A stretch of DNA of 64,000 nt from DATBGZ01 sp963803115. Its GTDB lineage: Bacteria > Actinomycetota > Actinomycetes > Mycobacteriales > Micromonosporaceae. A program made the position numbers and the translations under genes. The notes beneath the pieces are model-generated. The model made no database searches. It was not told the origin of the DNA and saw only the letters and a program-made list of their open reading frames with translations. Where the stretch lies: positions 434,001 through 498,000 of the forward strand of contig CAWDLN010000018.1 in assembly GCA_963803115.1 (NCBI GenBank), in the 5' to 3' direction. This document shows, piece after piece, positions 41,703-50,305 of the stretch. Within the stretch, counting starts at the first letter, position 1; each line of letters opens with the position of its first letter.

Positions 41703-44700
41703 GTGAGCAAACAGCCAAGCGGGCCGGGCCATATCTCGTCGCGGTTCGCCAGGCCGATCGGGTTCATCCGGGATCTGCCGATCTGGACCAAGCTCGGTCT
41801 CATCATGATCGTGCCTACGATCGCGACGATCGTCGTCGGAACGGCCGGACTTCTCGACCAGGTCGATCAGGCCAGTGGCGCCGAGCGGGCACGGTCGTTG
41901 ACTGTCCTCTCCGGTGACGCCGGTGCCCTCGTGCACAGCCTGCAGGAGGAGCGCACACAGGCGATCAAGCTTCTCTATATACAGCCGGGGTCAGACGCGG
42001 CGGTGCTCGAGACGCAGAAATCGGCCTATGCGAATCAGCAGAAGGTGACCGAAACCGCCGAAGCGAAGTACGTGCTGAGTCGATCCACTATCGCCGAGGT
42101 CCCGCCGAACCTGCGCACGCTGCTCGACGGCATCCAGGCCGAGTTGGGCCAGCTCGGCGCGCTGCGGGCTCAGGTCACCGCACTTACTCAGATACCGCTG
42201 TCGATCGCCGAGAAGCGCTACCGGGTACTCATCACGGACCTCCTGGAGATCCGTGACCTCTCCGCTCAGCTGACTGGTGACACGACGCTCACCGACCGGA
42301 TGCGCGCGGCCGCCTCGGTCGCTACGGCCAAGGAGTTCATGTCGCAGGAGCGCGCGATCATTCTCGAGGCGTTGGCCGCGGATGACCTGCCGCCCGCCGC
42401 GCGCAGCAACTACCTCGCCGCCCGGCAGGGCGAAGAGCTCGCGCTGACCAATTTCCGGGCCGTGGCCACGCCAGACCAGGTTGAGCTCTACGAACGCACG
42501 GTCACCGGGCCGCAGCTGCGCGATGTGCTCGCGTTCGAGGGTGCGCTGGAGAGTCTGCGGCAGGGCCAGCGCCCGACCGCGGTCCTCAACGCGGGCGCCT
42601 GGGACAAGGCGATGATCGGGCGCGGCGAGTTGGTCAACCAGGTCGAGGTGCTGCTCAACCAGCAGGCCCAGGCAGCCGCCGTGGATGTCGGCTCGCAGGT
42701 ACAGCGCCGGGTGCTCGTCGAGACCGGTCTTTTGTTGATCACGCTACTTCTCGGTGTGCTCTTCGCGTGGTTGGTCGCGCGGTCGATGGCTCGGTCGCTG
42801 CGGGACCTGCGCCAGGGTGCCCTCGCCGTTGCGCAGTACGGCCTGCCGCAGGCGGTGGCCCGACTGCGCGACCCGGCTCTGGCCTCGAACCTCTCCCCGG
42901 CCGGGGTCGCGTTGCAAATCGCCGAGCCGCTACCCGTGCGCAGCAATGACGAGTTCGGTCAGGTGACCGAGGCATTCAACGCGGTCCACCTCGAGGCCGT
43001 CCGGACCGCGGCCGAACAGGCCGCGCTACGCGCCTCCGTCGCGACGATGTTCGTGAACCTGGCGCGGCGCAGTCAGATCCTGGTCGACCGGCTCATCGGT
43101 CACCTCGACCGACTCGAGCGCGGCGAGCAGGACCCGGATCGGCTCTCGGAGCTGTTCCAGCTCGACCACCTCGCTACCCGGATGCGCCGCAACGACGAAA
43201 ACCTGCTGGTGCTCGCCGGCGCTGACTCGACGCGCATCCAACGCGAACCGGCCGCCCTCATGGACGTGCTGCGCGCTGCACAGTCCGAAGTGGAGCATTA
43301 CACCCGGGTCGAGTTCCTCATCATCGACCAGGACATCGAGATCGCTTCCCACGCGGTGAACGATCTCGTGCACCTCGTCGCGGAGCTGTTCGACAACGCG
43401 ACCGCATTCTCACCACCCGATACTTCGATCCGCATTGAGGCTCGGCGCATTGGCGAACGGGCCGTGTTGCGGGTCGAAGACCGGGGCATCGGCATGTCAC
43501 TGGACCAGTACGCCGAGCTCAACGAGCGGCTCTCGACGCCACCGATGGTGGACGTCGCGGTCTCGCGAATGATGGGCCTGGTCGTGGTGGCCCGCCTCGC
43601 CGCTCGGCACGGCGTCAAGGTGGAGCTGCAGCCCTCGCCCGACCGCGGGACGGTCGCCGACGTGCTCCTGCCCAGCGGTGTCCTGGTGCCGCGGGCCCTG
43701 GCTGGCCACACGCACGCGCCATCCGGTTTCCCAGCGGTGCGGCCCGGTGAGGGCCCCGCCCCGGTGGGAGCCGGCCCTGGCCCCCGCTCACCGTTCGGCC
43801 CGCCGCTGGCGTTGGAGAGCGGTTCCTCCGGCGGCGCCGGTAGTTGGGACGACGGCCGGGGTCGCTCCGGATCTGGCCCGTTGACCGGCCTCCCGCCGGG
43901 CTTCGGGTCTCCGAGCCCGACGTACGGGCCGCCGCCCGGTGCACCGAGCCCCGCGCCGGCCTATGGGGCGGCCGGAGCCGCCGGGGCCGGATTCGGCGGC
44001 GGACTCGGCGCCGCGCTCACCGGTGCCGGCGCGTTATCGCCGCATGGCGGCGCGGGCTATGGGAACGGCAACGGTGGTCGCGGAACGCCGGCCTGGGCCG
44101 ACCTGACTGGTGCCACGGGTCCCACCCATGGCCCGGCGACCTCACCGACGGGCAACGAGCCGCTGCCGCAGCGCCGCCCAGGGGCGTGGGACGGCGAGGA
44201 CGACGTTCCGCCCATTCCTCGGCAAGGAGGAGGTGGTTGGCCCGAGCCGCCGGCGGGATATACCGGAGCGTATGGTGCGGGCGCACCGACTCCCGGCTAC
44301 GGCAGTTCCGGGATGCCCCCGTCGGCCGCCGCGCCGCCCGCCTGGCCACCAGTGGCAGGGGCAGGAGCGCCACCCGTGCCGCCCGCCTCTTATTCGAATG
44401 ATCTAACTATGGAGCTGCCCATCTTCCGCGAGCTCGAATCCGCCTGGTTCGCGTCCGGCGCTACGTCGTCGCAGGACGCCAGCACGGGGTCCGGCGGCTG
44501 GTCGTCGGAGGGAACTGGAGCGACGGCAATGGCGGGATCGAGAACTTCGTCCGGCTGGCAGGACCATACCGGCGGATCTGACGGTGTGCGACGGTCCGCG
44601 GACGAGGTATCGTGGCGGACCATTGCCGATGACGGTTGGCGCGCTGCGCAGGCGGCGACGGATCCGCAGGACGGAGGCATCACCGACAACGGTCTTCCGC

Positions 44701-44888
44701 GCCGGGTTCCCATGGCCCAACTTGTGCCCGGTGGCGTGGAAACGGCGACCGGGGGTTCAGATCGTCGTACGCCAGACGCGGTGCGTGGTCTGCTCTCGGC
44801 GTATCACCGGGGCGTTCAGCGTGCCCGTGGCGCTCACGAACGTGCTGACGACGACCCGTATTCCAGTGGCAAGGAGCAGGAGGCATGA
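41703..44888 (+). CDS. cvnA: Conservon sensor histidine kinase (nitrate-sensor-like)
   Basis: 1061 residues from GTG 41703 (GGAGGG six bases upstream). A first membrane helix (LGLIMIVPTIATIVVGTAGL) precedes an extracytoplasmic NIT-type sensor (LVHSLQEERTQAIKLLY). A second helix (LLLITLLLGVLFAWLVARSM), HAMP, a DHp-like LDHLATRMRRNDENLLVLAG and an HATPase follow, with N box ELFDNATAFSPP and G1 RVEDRGIGMS. A long Gly/Pro/Ala-rich linker (about 700-960) leads to a conserved tail, DDGWRAAQ and GLPRRVPMAQLVPGG (from about 997), ending YHRGVQRAR. It has a four-base overlap with cvnB. Conservons act as membrane heterocomplexes resembling G-protein systems. Confidence 0.93.
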   Translation: MSKQPSGPGHISSRFARPIGFIRDLPIWTKLGLIMIVPTIATIVVGTAGLLDQVDQASGAERARSLTVLSGDAGALVHSLQEERTQAIKLLYIQPGSDAAVLETQKSAYANQQKVTETAEAKYVLSRSTIAEVPPNLRTLLDGIQAELGQLGALRAQVTALTQIPLSIAEKRYRVLITDLLEIRDLSAQLTGDTTLTDRMRAAASVATAKEFMSQERAIILEALAADDLPPAARSNYLAARQGEELALTNFRAVATPDQVELYERTVTGPQLRDVLAFEGALESLRQGQRPTAVLNAGAWDKAMIGRGELVNQVEVLLNQQAQAAAVDVGSQVQRRVLVETGLLLITLLLGVLFAWLVARSMARSLRDLRQGALAVAQYGLPQAVARLRDPALASNLSPAGVALQIAEPLPVRSNDEFGQVTEAFNAVHLEAVRTAAEQAALRASVATMFVNLARRSQILVDRLIGHLDRLERGEQDPDRLSELFQLDHLATRMRRNDENLLVLAGADSTRIQREPAALMDVLRAAQSEVEHYTRVEFLIIDQDIEIASHAVNDLVHLVAELFDNATAFSPPDTSIRIEARRIGERAVLRVEDRGIGMSLDQYAELNERLSTPPMVDVAVSRMMGLVVVARLAARHGVKVELQPSPDRGTVADVLLPSGVLVPRALAGHTHAPSGFPAVRPGEGPAPVGAGPGPRSPFGPPLALESGSSGGAGSWDDGRGRSGSGPLTGLPPGFGSPSPTYGPPPGAPSPAPAYGAAGAAGAGFGGGLGAALTGAGALSPHGGAGYGNGNGGRGTPAWADLTGATGPTHGPATSPTGNEPLPQRRPGAWDGEDDVPPIPRQGGGGWPEPPAGYTGAYGAGAPTPGYGSSGMPPSAAAPPAWPPVAGAGAPPVPPASYSNDLTMELPIFRELESAWFASGATSSQDASTGSGGWSSEGTGATAMAGSRTSSGWQDHTGGSDGVRRSADEVSWRTIADDGWRAAQAATDPQDGGITDNGLPRRVPMAQLVPGGVETATGGSDRRTPDAVRGLLSAYHRGVQRARGAHERADDDPYSSGKEQEA

Positions 44889-45289
44889 CAAGTACGCAGG
44901 ATCTGGGTTGGCTGCTGGCCAACTTCGCCGATCGCGTCCCGGGCGTCGCCCACGCCGTAGCGGTATCGGCCGACGGGTTGCTGCTCGCGTCTTCTCGCGA
45001 CCTGCCACGCGACCGGGCCGACCAACTCGCCGCGATCGCCTCTGGCCTGGTGAGTCTCACTCAGGGCGCGGCGCGCTGCTTCGAGGGTGGGGCGGTGCTC
45101 CAGACCGTCGTTGAGATGGACAACGGGTTCCTTTTCCTGATGTCTATTTCGGACGGTTCGTCGTTCGCCGTCCTGGCGTCGCGCAGTTGCGACGTCGGCC
45201 AAGTGGGATACGAGATGGCCCTGCTTGTCGACCGGGTCGGTGAGGCGCTGACGCCGCAGCCCCGGTCGACGGCGCCGGCGTTCGGCTGA
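44885..45289 (+). CDS. cvnB: Roadblock/LC7-domain protein (conservon B)
   Basis: 134 residues. Roadblock fold: LGWLLANFADRVPGVAHAVA and VSADGLLLASSRDLPRDRAD, then QTVVEMDNGFLFLMSISDGS. These small dimeric proteins bind or activate the partner GTPase. Translationally coupled to the kinase by ATGA. Confidence 0.92.
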   Translation: MTSTQDLGWLLANFADRVPGVAHAVAVSADGLLLASSRDLPRDRADQLAAIASGLVSLTQGAARCFEGGAVLQTVVEMDNGFLFLMSISDGSSFAVLASRSCDVGQVGYEMALLVDRVGEALTPQPRSTAPAFG

Positions 45290-45366
45290 TGCCGAGCGTC
45301 GGTTACGGTGCGTAGTTGGACCGACGCGATTTCCGGTCAGGCGAGTGGGGGAGGAGGTGAACGGCG

Positions 45367-45744
45367 ATGGATTCCCACGACGACGAGCCCACGGGCGCGC
45401 TCGTCCGGCCATACGCCGTCACCGGTGGCCGCACTCGGCCTCGAGTGGAGATCGCAATCGAAGCACTGATAGAAACGACCGCTCGCGGTCGGGCACGGAA
45501 CAATGATGTATTTTCGCAGGGCCGCGAGCAGCAGTACATTGTGACCCTGTGTGACGGGCGACTTCAGTCGCTGGCCGAGATCTCGGCCAAGATGTCGTTG
45601 CCTTTGGGAGTTGCCCGGGTGCTCGTCGCGGACATGGCCGCCGAGGGCATGGTCGCCGTATACGAGCCGACCGCGCTGGACGGGAATGACGCGGTGGGGA
45701 CAGAACTGCTTGAGAGGGTGCTGAGTGGACTACGGAAGCTCTGA
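45367..45744 (+). CDS. cvnC: DUF742 protein (conservon C)
   Basis: 125 residues. Shows LVRPYAVTGGRTRP near the start and a winged-helix-like body (LQSLAEISAKMSLPLGVARV, LVADMAAEGMVAVYEP), the normal DUF742 pattern. ATG 45367 follows GGAGGAGGTG. It overlaps the GTPase gene by 20 bp. Confidence 0.92.
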   Translation: MDSHDDEPTGALVRPYAVTGGRTRPRVEIAIEALIETTARGRARNNDVFSQGREQQYIVTLCDGRLQSLAEISAKMSLPLGVARVLVADMAAEGMVAVYEPTALDGNDAVGTELLERVLSGLRKL

Positions 45745-46333
45745 CATGACGCACCGCGGGTCGTCCGGGCGCGTGACGTCGGCGAAGATCGTCATCGCGG
45801 GCGGCTTCGGCGTCGGCAAGACGACGTTGGTGGGCTCGGTCTCGGAGATCACTCCGCTGACCACCGAGGCGATCATGACGTCGGCCGGCGTCGGCGTCGA
45901 TGACACCCGCCAGGTACCCGGCAAGACCACGACGACGGTCGCGATGGACTTCGGCCGGATATCGATCGACCACGACCTGATCCTCTATCTGTTCGGCACC
46001 CCCGGGCAGACCCGGTTCTGGTTCATGTGGGACGAACTGGTGCGCGGCGCCATCGGCGCCGTGGTCATGGTCGATACCCGACGACTGGCCGACTGCTTCG
46101 CGGCGATCGATTTCTTCGAGCACCGCCGCCTGCCATACCTGGTCGCGATCAACTGCTTCGACGGGGTGCAATACCACGACGCGAACGACGTCCGGGATGC
46201 CCTGGCGATCCCGCCGGACGTGCCGGTGCTTAGCTGCGACGCCCGCAGCCGCGAGTCAACGAAGCAGGTCCTCATCGCCCTCGTCGAACACGTGCTTTCA
46301 CTGCGCCGTCCGCGCGCCACCTCCCCGGCCTGA
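45725..46333 (+). CDS. cvnD: Conservon small GTPase
   Basis: 202 residues. It shows the P-loop AGGFGVGKTTLVGSVSEI, a switch region VDDTRQVPGKTTTTVAMDFG, G3-like LFGTPGQTRFWFMWDEL and LPYLVAINCFDG in place of the NKxD motif, all typical of this Ras-like prokaryotic family (MglA relatives). The GTG at 45725 has GAGAGGG eight bases upstream; ATG 45746 is an alternative. Last gene of the operon. Confidence 0.92.
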   Translation: MDYGSSDMTHRGSSGRVTSAKIVIAGGFGVGKTTLVGSVSEITPLTTEAIMTSAGVGVDDTRQVPGKTTTTVAMDFGRISIDHDLILYLFGTPGQTRFWFMWDELVRGAIGAVVMVDTRRLADCFAAIDFFEHRRLPYLVAINCFDGVQYHDANDVRDALAIPPDVPVLSCDARSRESTKQVLIALVEHVLSLRRPRATSPA

Positions 46334-46350
46334 TCCCGGTCACCCACAAC

Positions 46351-46375
46351 GGACCCGGGTCAAGAGCCCGGGTCC
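46351..46375. terminator. Bidirectional terminator between convergent conservon gene sets
   Basis: GGACCCGGG-TCAAGAG-CCCGGGTCC is a perfect 9-bp stem. It lies between cvnD (+) and the second roadblock gene (-). Confidence 0.85.
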
Positions 46376-46401
46376 ACGCCCGAGCGGAGCGAGGGCCAAC
46401 A

Positions 46402-46794
46402 CTATTTGATGTGGGCGACGTGCGGCGTGACGAGCCCGGTGAACTGCGCGAGCTCGAAGCCGAGCTTCTCCCGGTCGGCGTCGTATGTCGCGAGAAGGCT
46501 CAGCACTACACGGGGCGCCACCGGCGCGGCGAGCAGCAGGCCGCCGTACATCTCCACGATCACGTGGCGCGGTGCACCGGTGTTCATCATGAGCCCGGCG
46601 CCGTCGGCGATGCTGAGCAGGCCCGCGCCGATGGTGGCCAACTGGGCCGCCCGCTCGGTCGGCAGCCCGGGCGAGACGGCGACCTGAACACCGTCGACCG
46701 TCGCCAGCACCGCGTGTGCGGCTCCTGGGGTCCGGGCGAGCATTCCGGCCAGGAGCGAATTCAGGTTGCTCGAGTACGTCGCGACGCCGGCCAT
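46402..46794 (-). CDS. Second roadblock/LC7-domain protein
   Basis: 130 residues from ATG 46794. Roadblock fold: LNSLLAGMLARTPGAAHAVL and ATVDGVQVAVSPGLPTERAA, then HVIVEMYGGLLLAAPVAPRV. It is clearly related to cvnB but divergent. Its start codon shares a base with the stop of the upstream IS110-derived gene (TGATG), so both are translated from one message. Likely partner of that protein and possibly of CvnD. Confidence 0.9.
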   Translation of the reverse strand: MAGVATYSSNLNSLLAGMLARTPGAAHAVLATVDGVQVAVSPGLPTERAAQLATIGAGLLSIADGAGLMMNTGAPRHVIVEMYGGLLLAAPVAPRVVLSLLATYDADREKLGFELAQFTGLVTPHVAHIK

Positions 46795-48632
46795 CAGGAC
46801 AGCCGGGCCGCGCCCTGTTTGGCGCGCTGCTCGCGGTTGAACTCCCACGCGGCCCGATCCCGCTGGCCGACCGCGAACCCGCCGATCTCCTGACCCCGAC
46901 GCCAGCCGCGGAAGTATCCCTCGGTGTGGGCCGCGATGCTCTTCGGGTCACGAACGATGCGCAGCTGGCGCGCGGAGGCGGTGGCTGATCCAGGCACCAG
47001 ATTGGCCTGCGGCACCCGCCGTGGCAGCCCGGCCGTGGTTTCCGGCCCGACGCTCGGATGGCTGAGCTGCTCAGCCGCGCGCCACCCGTCGTCAGACGAT
47101 AGGCCCACCCAGTTCGTCTGGGTGTCGTCGTCGGCGTTGGTGAACCACACGGAGCTGGTCTGCGCGAAGATCAGGAGGTCGTCATCGCTCCGTGCGCCGT
47201 CAGCCGCCGGAGCCGTCGGAGCCGTCGGAGCGTAAGCGGGACTAGGCGCCGGATGCGACGGCTGGTCTAGCGGCGCTGTCAGCGGGTCCACGCTGAACGA
47301 CAGGTTGTCCGGGCCGTAGGACGGCGGCCTGCCGTACTGGCGCTCCCAGTCCGAGCCATTGGCCCCGGACGTCGAGCCGGCGGACGTCGAGTCGCCGTTG
47401 GAGGAGCCGCCGTGGTAGGGCCCATTGCCGTATGACAATGCGCCGTTGGAGCCGTCGCGGTACGCCGAGTAGTCCGACGAGGAATAGCCGCCGGCGGCTG
47501 GATAGCCACCGGCGAGGTCATCGACGCGGAGCCAGTCCGGTTGACCGGAAGAGTCGTATTCGGTCTCCGGGCGCGCCAACGGGGCGCCGTAGGTGACGGC
47601 CGCAGCCGCGGCGTAGCCAGCGGCGCCGCCGACACCGGCGGCCGCTGCGCTGGCTGCGCTGACCCGGGGAGCGATCCGGCTGTGCGGCACCTCGGCGGCG
47701 GGACCGGTCGCGGCCCGACGCGGCACGGCCGGAGACACCGGGGCCGCCATCGGATGCATCTGTCGGGCGGGCATACCAGCGGCGAGGGCGTTGACGCGTT
47801 CCACCAGGCTGCCGACGAGGGCGGCGTTTGCCGCGTCACACGCGCGGACCGCGGCCACGGCTTGGCGCACCGTCTCGGCCACGGCGGGGGCGAGGAACCG
47901 GTTGCCGTTCCAACCGCGCGACTCCTCGACCGCGACCCGCAGGGCGGTGATCGCATTGACCGCGGTGGTTGCGTCGGCGACGCCGCTCGCGGTCAGCTCC
48001 GCCACGACCGTGGACTCCCGGCTGCGGGTCGACGGCGAGGACGTCACGAGACCCGGCTCCGGGAACGCTTCGAGGATCTTCAGTGGGATGAATTCGGCGG
48101 GGTCGAGATAGGCGCGCAGCGCTGCCGGATAGAGCTCGCGGAGCACCTCGCGCAACGCGACGGCAGCCGCCTGTCGTCCGGCGACGAGCGCGCCGTGGGC
48201 GGAGAGCACCGGCTTGACCTGGTCCAGATCCCAGGACGGGCTCTGCGCGCTGGCATACAGGGCGCCCGCTTGCAATGCCCGGGCGAGGCCGACGGCGCAA
48301 CGCTGCGACTGGGGCGCCTGCATTTCGTCGTACGACGTGTCGTCGGCGAACCGGACCGCGAAGTCGTGCAGGCTCATCTCGTCGGCGATGGCGAGTGGCC
48401 GGTTCGTTGCCGCGAGCAGCTGGGCGACGAGGTGGTCGTGGCGGTCCATCGCGACAGAGCACGAGCCGCCGGAGCGCTCGGCAAGGAGGGCGACGAGGTA
48501 CGCGTACCCGGCGGGGTCGTCGCTGATGTGACGCATGTCGAGGAGCCGTCCGGCGTCGTCGACGACTGCCACGGTCAGCCATGGCGTCATCTCAGCGGTC
48601 GCCACCCCGCAGTACACCCGCACCAACGCCAC
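46794..48632 (-). CDS. Domesticated IS110-like transposase domain fused to a conservon-kinase tail
   Basis: 612 residues from GTG 48632, with AGGAGG (48641-48646) eight bases upstream. Residues 1 to about 180 follow the N-terminal DEDD (RNase H-like) domain of IS110 transposases: VRVYCGVATAEM, a beta-hairpin VAVVDDAGRLLDMRHISDD, then VAMDRHDHLVAQLLAATN. The linker LSAHGALVAGRQAAAVALRE and LRELYPAALRAY is characteristic of IS110. The catalytic acids are mostly lost: GID has become GVA, and the D-x-x-D-A motif is QSQRCAVG. The transposase C-terminal domain is replaced by about 330 low-complexity residues. The final tail (VWFTNADD, DDGWRAAEQ, GLPRRVPQANLVPGS, YFRGWRRGQ) repeats the tail of the neighbouring sensor kinase. 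Confidence 0.7.
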   Translation of the reverse strand: MALVRVYCGVATAEMTPWLTVAVVDDAGRLLDMRHISDDPAGYAYLVALLAERSGGSCSVAMDRHDHLVAQLLAATNRPLAIADEMSLHDFAVRFADDTSYDEMQAPQSQRCAVGLARALQAGALYASAQSPSWDLDQVKPVLSAHGALVAGRQAAAVALREVLRELYPAALRAYLDPAEFIPLKILEAFPEPGLVTSSPSTRSRESTVVAELTASGVADATTAVNAITALRVAVEESRGWNGNRFLAPAVAETVRQAVAAVRACDAANAALVGSLVERVNALAAGMPARQMHPMAAPVSPAVPRRAATGPAAEVPHSRIAPRVSAASAAAAGVGGAAGYAAAAAVTYGAPLARPETEYDSSGQPDWLRVDDLAGGYPAAGGYSSSDYSAYRDGSNGALSYGNGPYHGGSSNGDSTSAGSTSGANGSDWERQYGRPPSYGPDNLSFSVDPLTAPLDQPSHPAPSPAYAPTAPTAPAADGARSDDDLLIFAQTSSVWFTNADDDTQTNWVGLSSDDGWRAAEQLSHPSVGPETTAGLPRRVPQANLVPGSATASARQLRIVRDPKSIAAHTEGYFRGWRRGQEIGGFAVGQRDRAAWEFNREQRAKQGAARLS

Positions 48633-48787
48633 CGCGGTGTCCTCCTCCCGTCCCGCCACGTCGGCGGGCCGCCTCGTGCTAAGGACCGATCGTCCCTGGT
48701 CTGGCCACACAACGCCAGTCTTTCTTACGGGTAGTTGCGCCTTTTGAGGTCACTAGGTCCGTCTGTTGTGCCTGTCCAGCCCGCCCG

Positions 48788-49651
48788 TCAGTCCCGCCAG
48801 TCCGTCGCTCCGGAGATTTTGCCGATGATCGTCCTCCATGCCAGTGATGTCTGTTGTGCCGGGATTTTCTTAAGTCTGCGTTTAGCGAAGATTGCACCAA
48901 GTCCGCCACTCTCCGAGGATCGCAAGGCCTCGTCGAGGTCGTCCAATGGGGACCCGGCCGCTAGCGCGATCACCACGGGATCGATGCGAAGCGCGAAGCT
49001 GAGATCACGCGCGATCTCGCCCGCCTTGAGGATCAGCGGAGCGTCCCATGCCTCGGGTCCACCGCGGAGATTCTCCACCACGAGATCCAATTCGTACGTG
49101 TCGTCTTCGAGCGGCACGATGTCCTTGGTGCTCACCCGCTTGACGAGAGTGCTCCATGTATCGATCTGGCTCAGGTCGTGCTCGGCTCCGGACTTGACAA
49201 ACTCGACCAATTTGTCAGGGCTCTGGAAGAGGAATACCTTCCCGTCGCGACCGAGAAAGACCGGAATCTCTTGCTCAACCTCTTCGTCGTCCTCGTCCTC
49301 GTCTTCGTCCTCGTCCGCTTCGTCGTCCGCTTCGTCGTCCTCGTCCTCGTCGTCGAGCTTGTCGACTTCCTCGATCTCCTCGGCGTCGTCCTGCTCCTCG
49401 TCGGCGGCCGAACTGGCCCGGCGACGTCGGGCAACCGCCGCCGACGCGGCCTCGAAGTCGTCCAGATCCTCCTCGCCGCGGGTCGAGGCTGGCCGGGCTA
49501 CTTCGGTGGAGGAGCGGTAGGCGCGAAGGGTGTAGCCCACGCCGCCCGGCAGGGCGATCTCTACGGGCTCGACCCTCACGTCCGCCCAGAGCTTTTCGGT
49601 ACGCGACGAGCGACTGACCGGCGCATCCTCGTCCGGCTCGGCTGCGGCCAC
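48788..49651 (-). CDS. Conserved actinobacterial acidic protein of unknown function
   Basis: 287 residues. The N-terminal part (LWADVRVEPVEIALPGGVGY, TLRAYRSS) and the C-terminal part (IPVFLGRDGKVFLFQSPDKL, VEFVKSGAEHDLSQIDTWST, DDTYELDLVVENLRGG) look folded. They are joined by about 60 residues of almost pure Asp/Glu (DEDEDDEADDEADEDEDEDE). I remember similar proteins in Micromonosporales and Frankia, but no function. It has its own transcript, ending near the IS110-like gene start region. Confidence 0.75.
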   Translation of the reverse strand: MAAAEPDEDAPVSRSSRTEKLWADVRVEPVEIALPGGVGYTLRAYRSSTEVARPASTRGEEDLDDFEAASAAVARRRRASSAADEEQDDAEEIEEVDKLDDEDEDDEADDEADEDEDEDEDDEEVEQEIPVFLGRDGKVFLFQSPDKLVEFVKSGAEHDLSQIDTWSTLVKRVSTKDIVPLEDDTYELDLVVENLRGGPEAWDAPLILKAGEIARDLSFALRIDPVVIALAAGSPLDDLDEALRSSESGGLGAIFAKRRLKKIPAQQTSLAWRTIIGKISGATDWRD

Positions 49652-49817
49652 CTCGTCCTCCGTCCGGCGCGCCTTTCCGGCCCGCCTCTGATCATCATGT
49701 CGTTGTTGAGATCCGGCCAGCCAGGCGACATCGGCAACGCGGTTGGTTGCGGAACTCAGCGGATGCGGAACTCAGCGCAAACCCTAACGTGTCGAGGTGC
49801 GGCAATGGCGTTCGGCC

Positions 49818-50243
49818 TCAGTCCACACGTCCGCCAGTCTGTTCGAGAGTCGCATTGGCGGCGGTGGCGGCGCGGATTACGGCCTCTCGCGATGGCGGCC
49901 GAGAACGGCGCGTGCTGACCCACGCGAGCGCGAGGGTCGGCCCAGCGAGCAGCCCGATGAGGCCGGCGAATGCGGTTCGTTGGCGGTCGCAGTACGCCTC
50001 GATGCGATCGACTGGTCCGTCGGTCCCCGCCGCGGCGGCAGACGGCGATACGAACAAGTACGCCGCGACGGGTGCGCACACCTGGTCAAACCCTGGATGT
50101 TCACTGCTCTCGCGAAATGTGATCGTCGAGCTGGACGTAAAGAGCACCACCATCCACACCAGCAGCACCGCTGCCATCAGGCCGGCACCGACGCGCACCC
50201 ATCGCCAGATTCGATGTCCCCACACGCCGGGAACGATATCCAT
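49818..50243 (-). CDS. Small two-helix membrane protein
   Basis: 141 residues. Two hydrophobic helices, VGAGLMAAVLLVWMVVLFTS and AFAGLIGLLAGPTLALAWVS, flank an extracytoplasmic loop containing two cysteines (DQVCAPVA and EAYCDRQR) that could form a disulfide. No family recognised. Confidence 0.6.
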   Translation of the reverse strand: MDIVPGVWGHRIWRWVRVGAGLMAAVLLVWMVVLFTSSSTITFRESSEHPGFDQVCAPVAAYLFVSPSAAAAGTDGPVDRIEAYCDRQRTAFAGLIGLLAGPTLALAWVSTRRSRPPSREAVIRAATAANATLEQTGGRVD

Positions 50244-50305
50244 GTCCGTCAGCCTCTGCTGACCCCGCCCAGGTCTCGCGAGCCATTCTCGCGCGAGCCC
50301 CGAAG

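Noticed and set aside
48735..49918. Plus-strand frames rich in Ser and in Val/Leu runs opposite the acidic protein
   Set aside because: Generated by the GAC/GAG repeats of the Asp/Glu tract on the other strand; simple-sequence artefacts, not a membrane protein.
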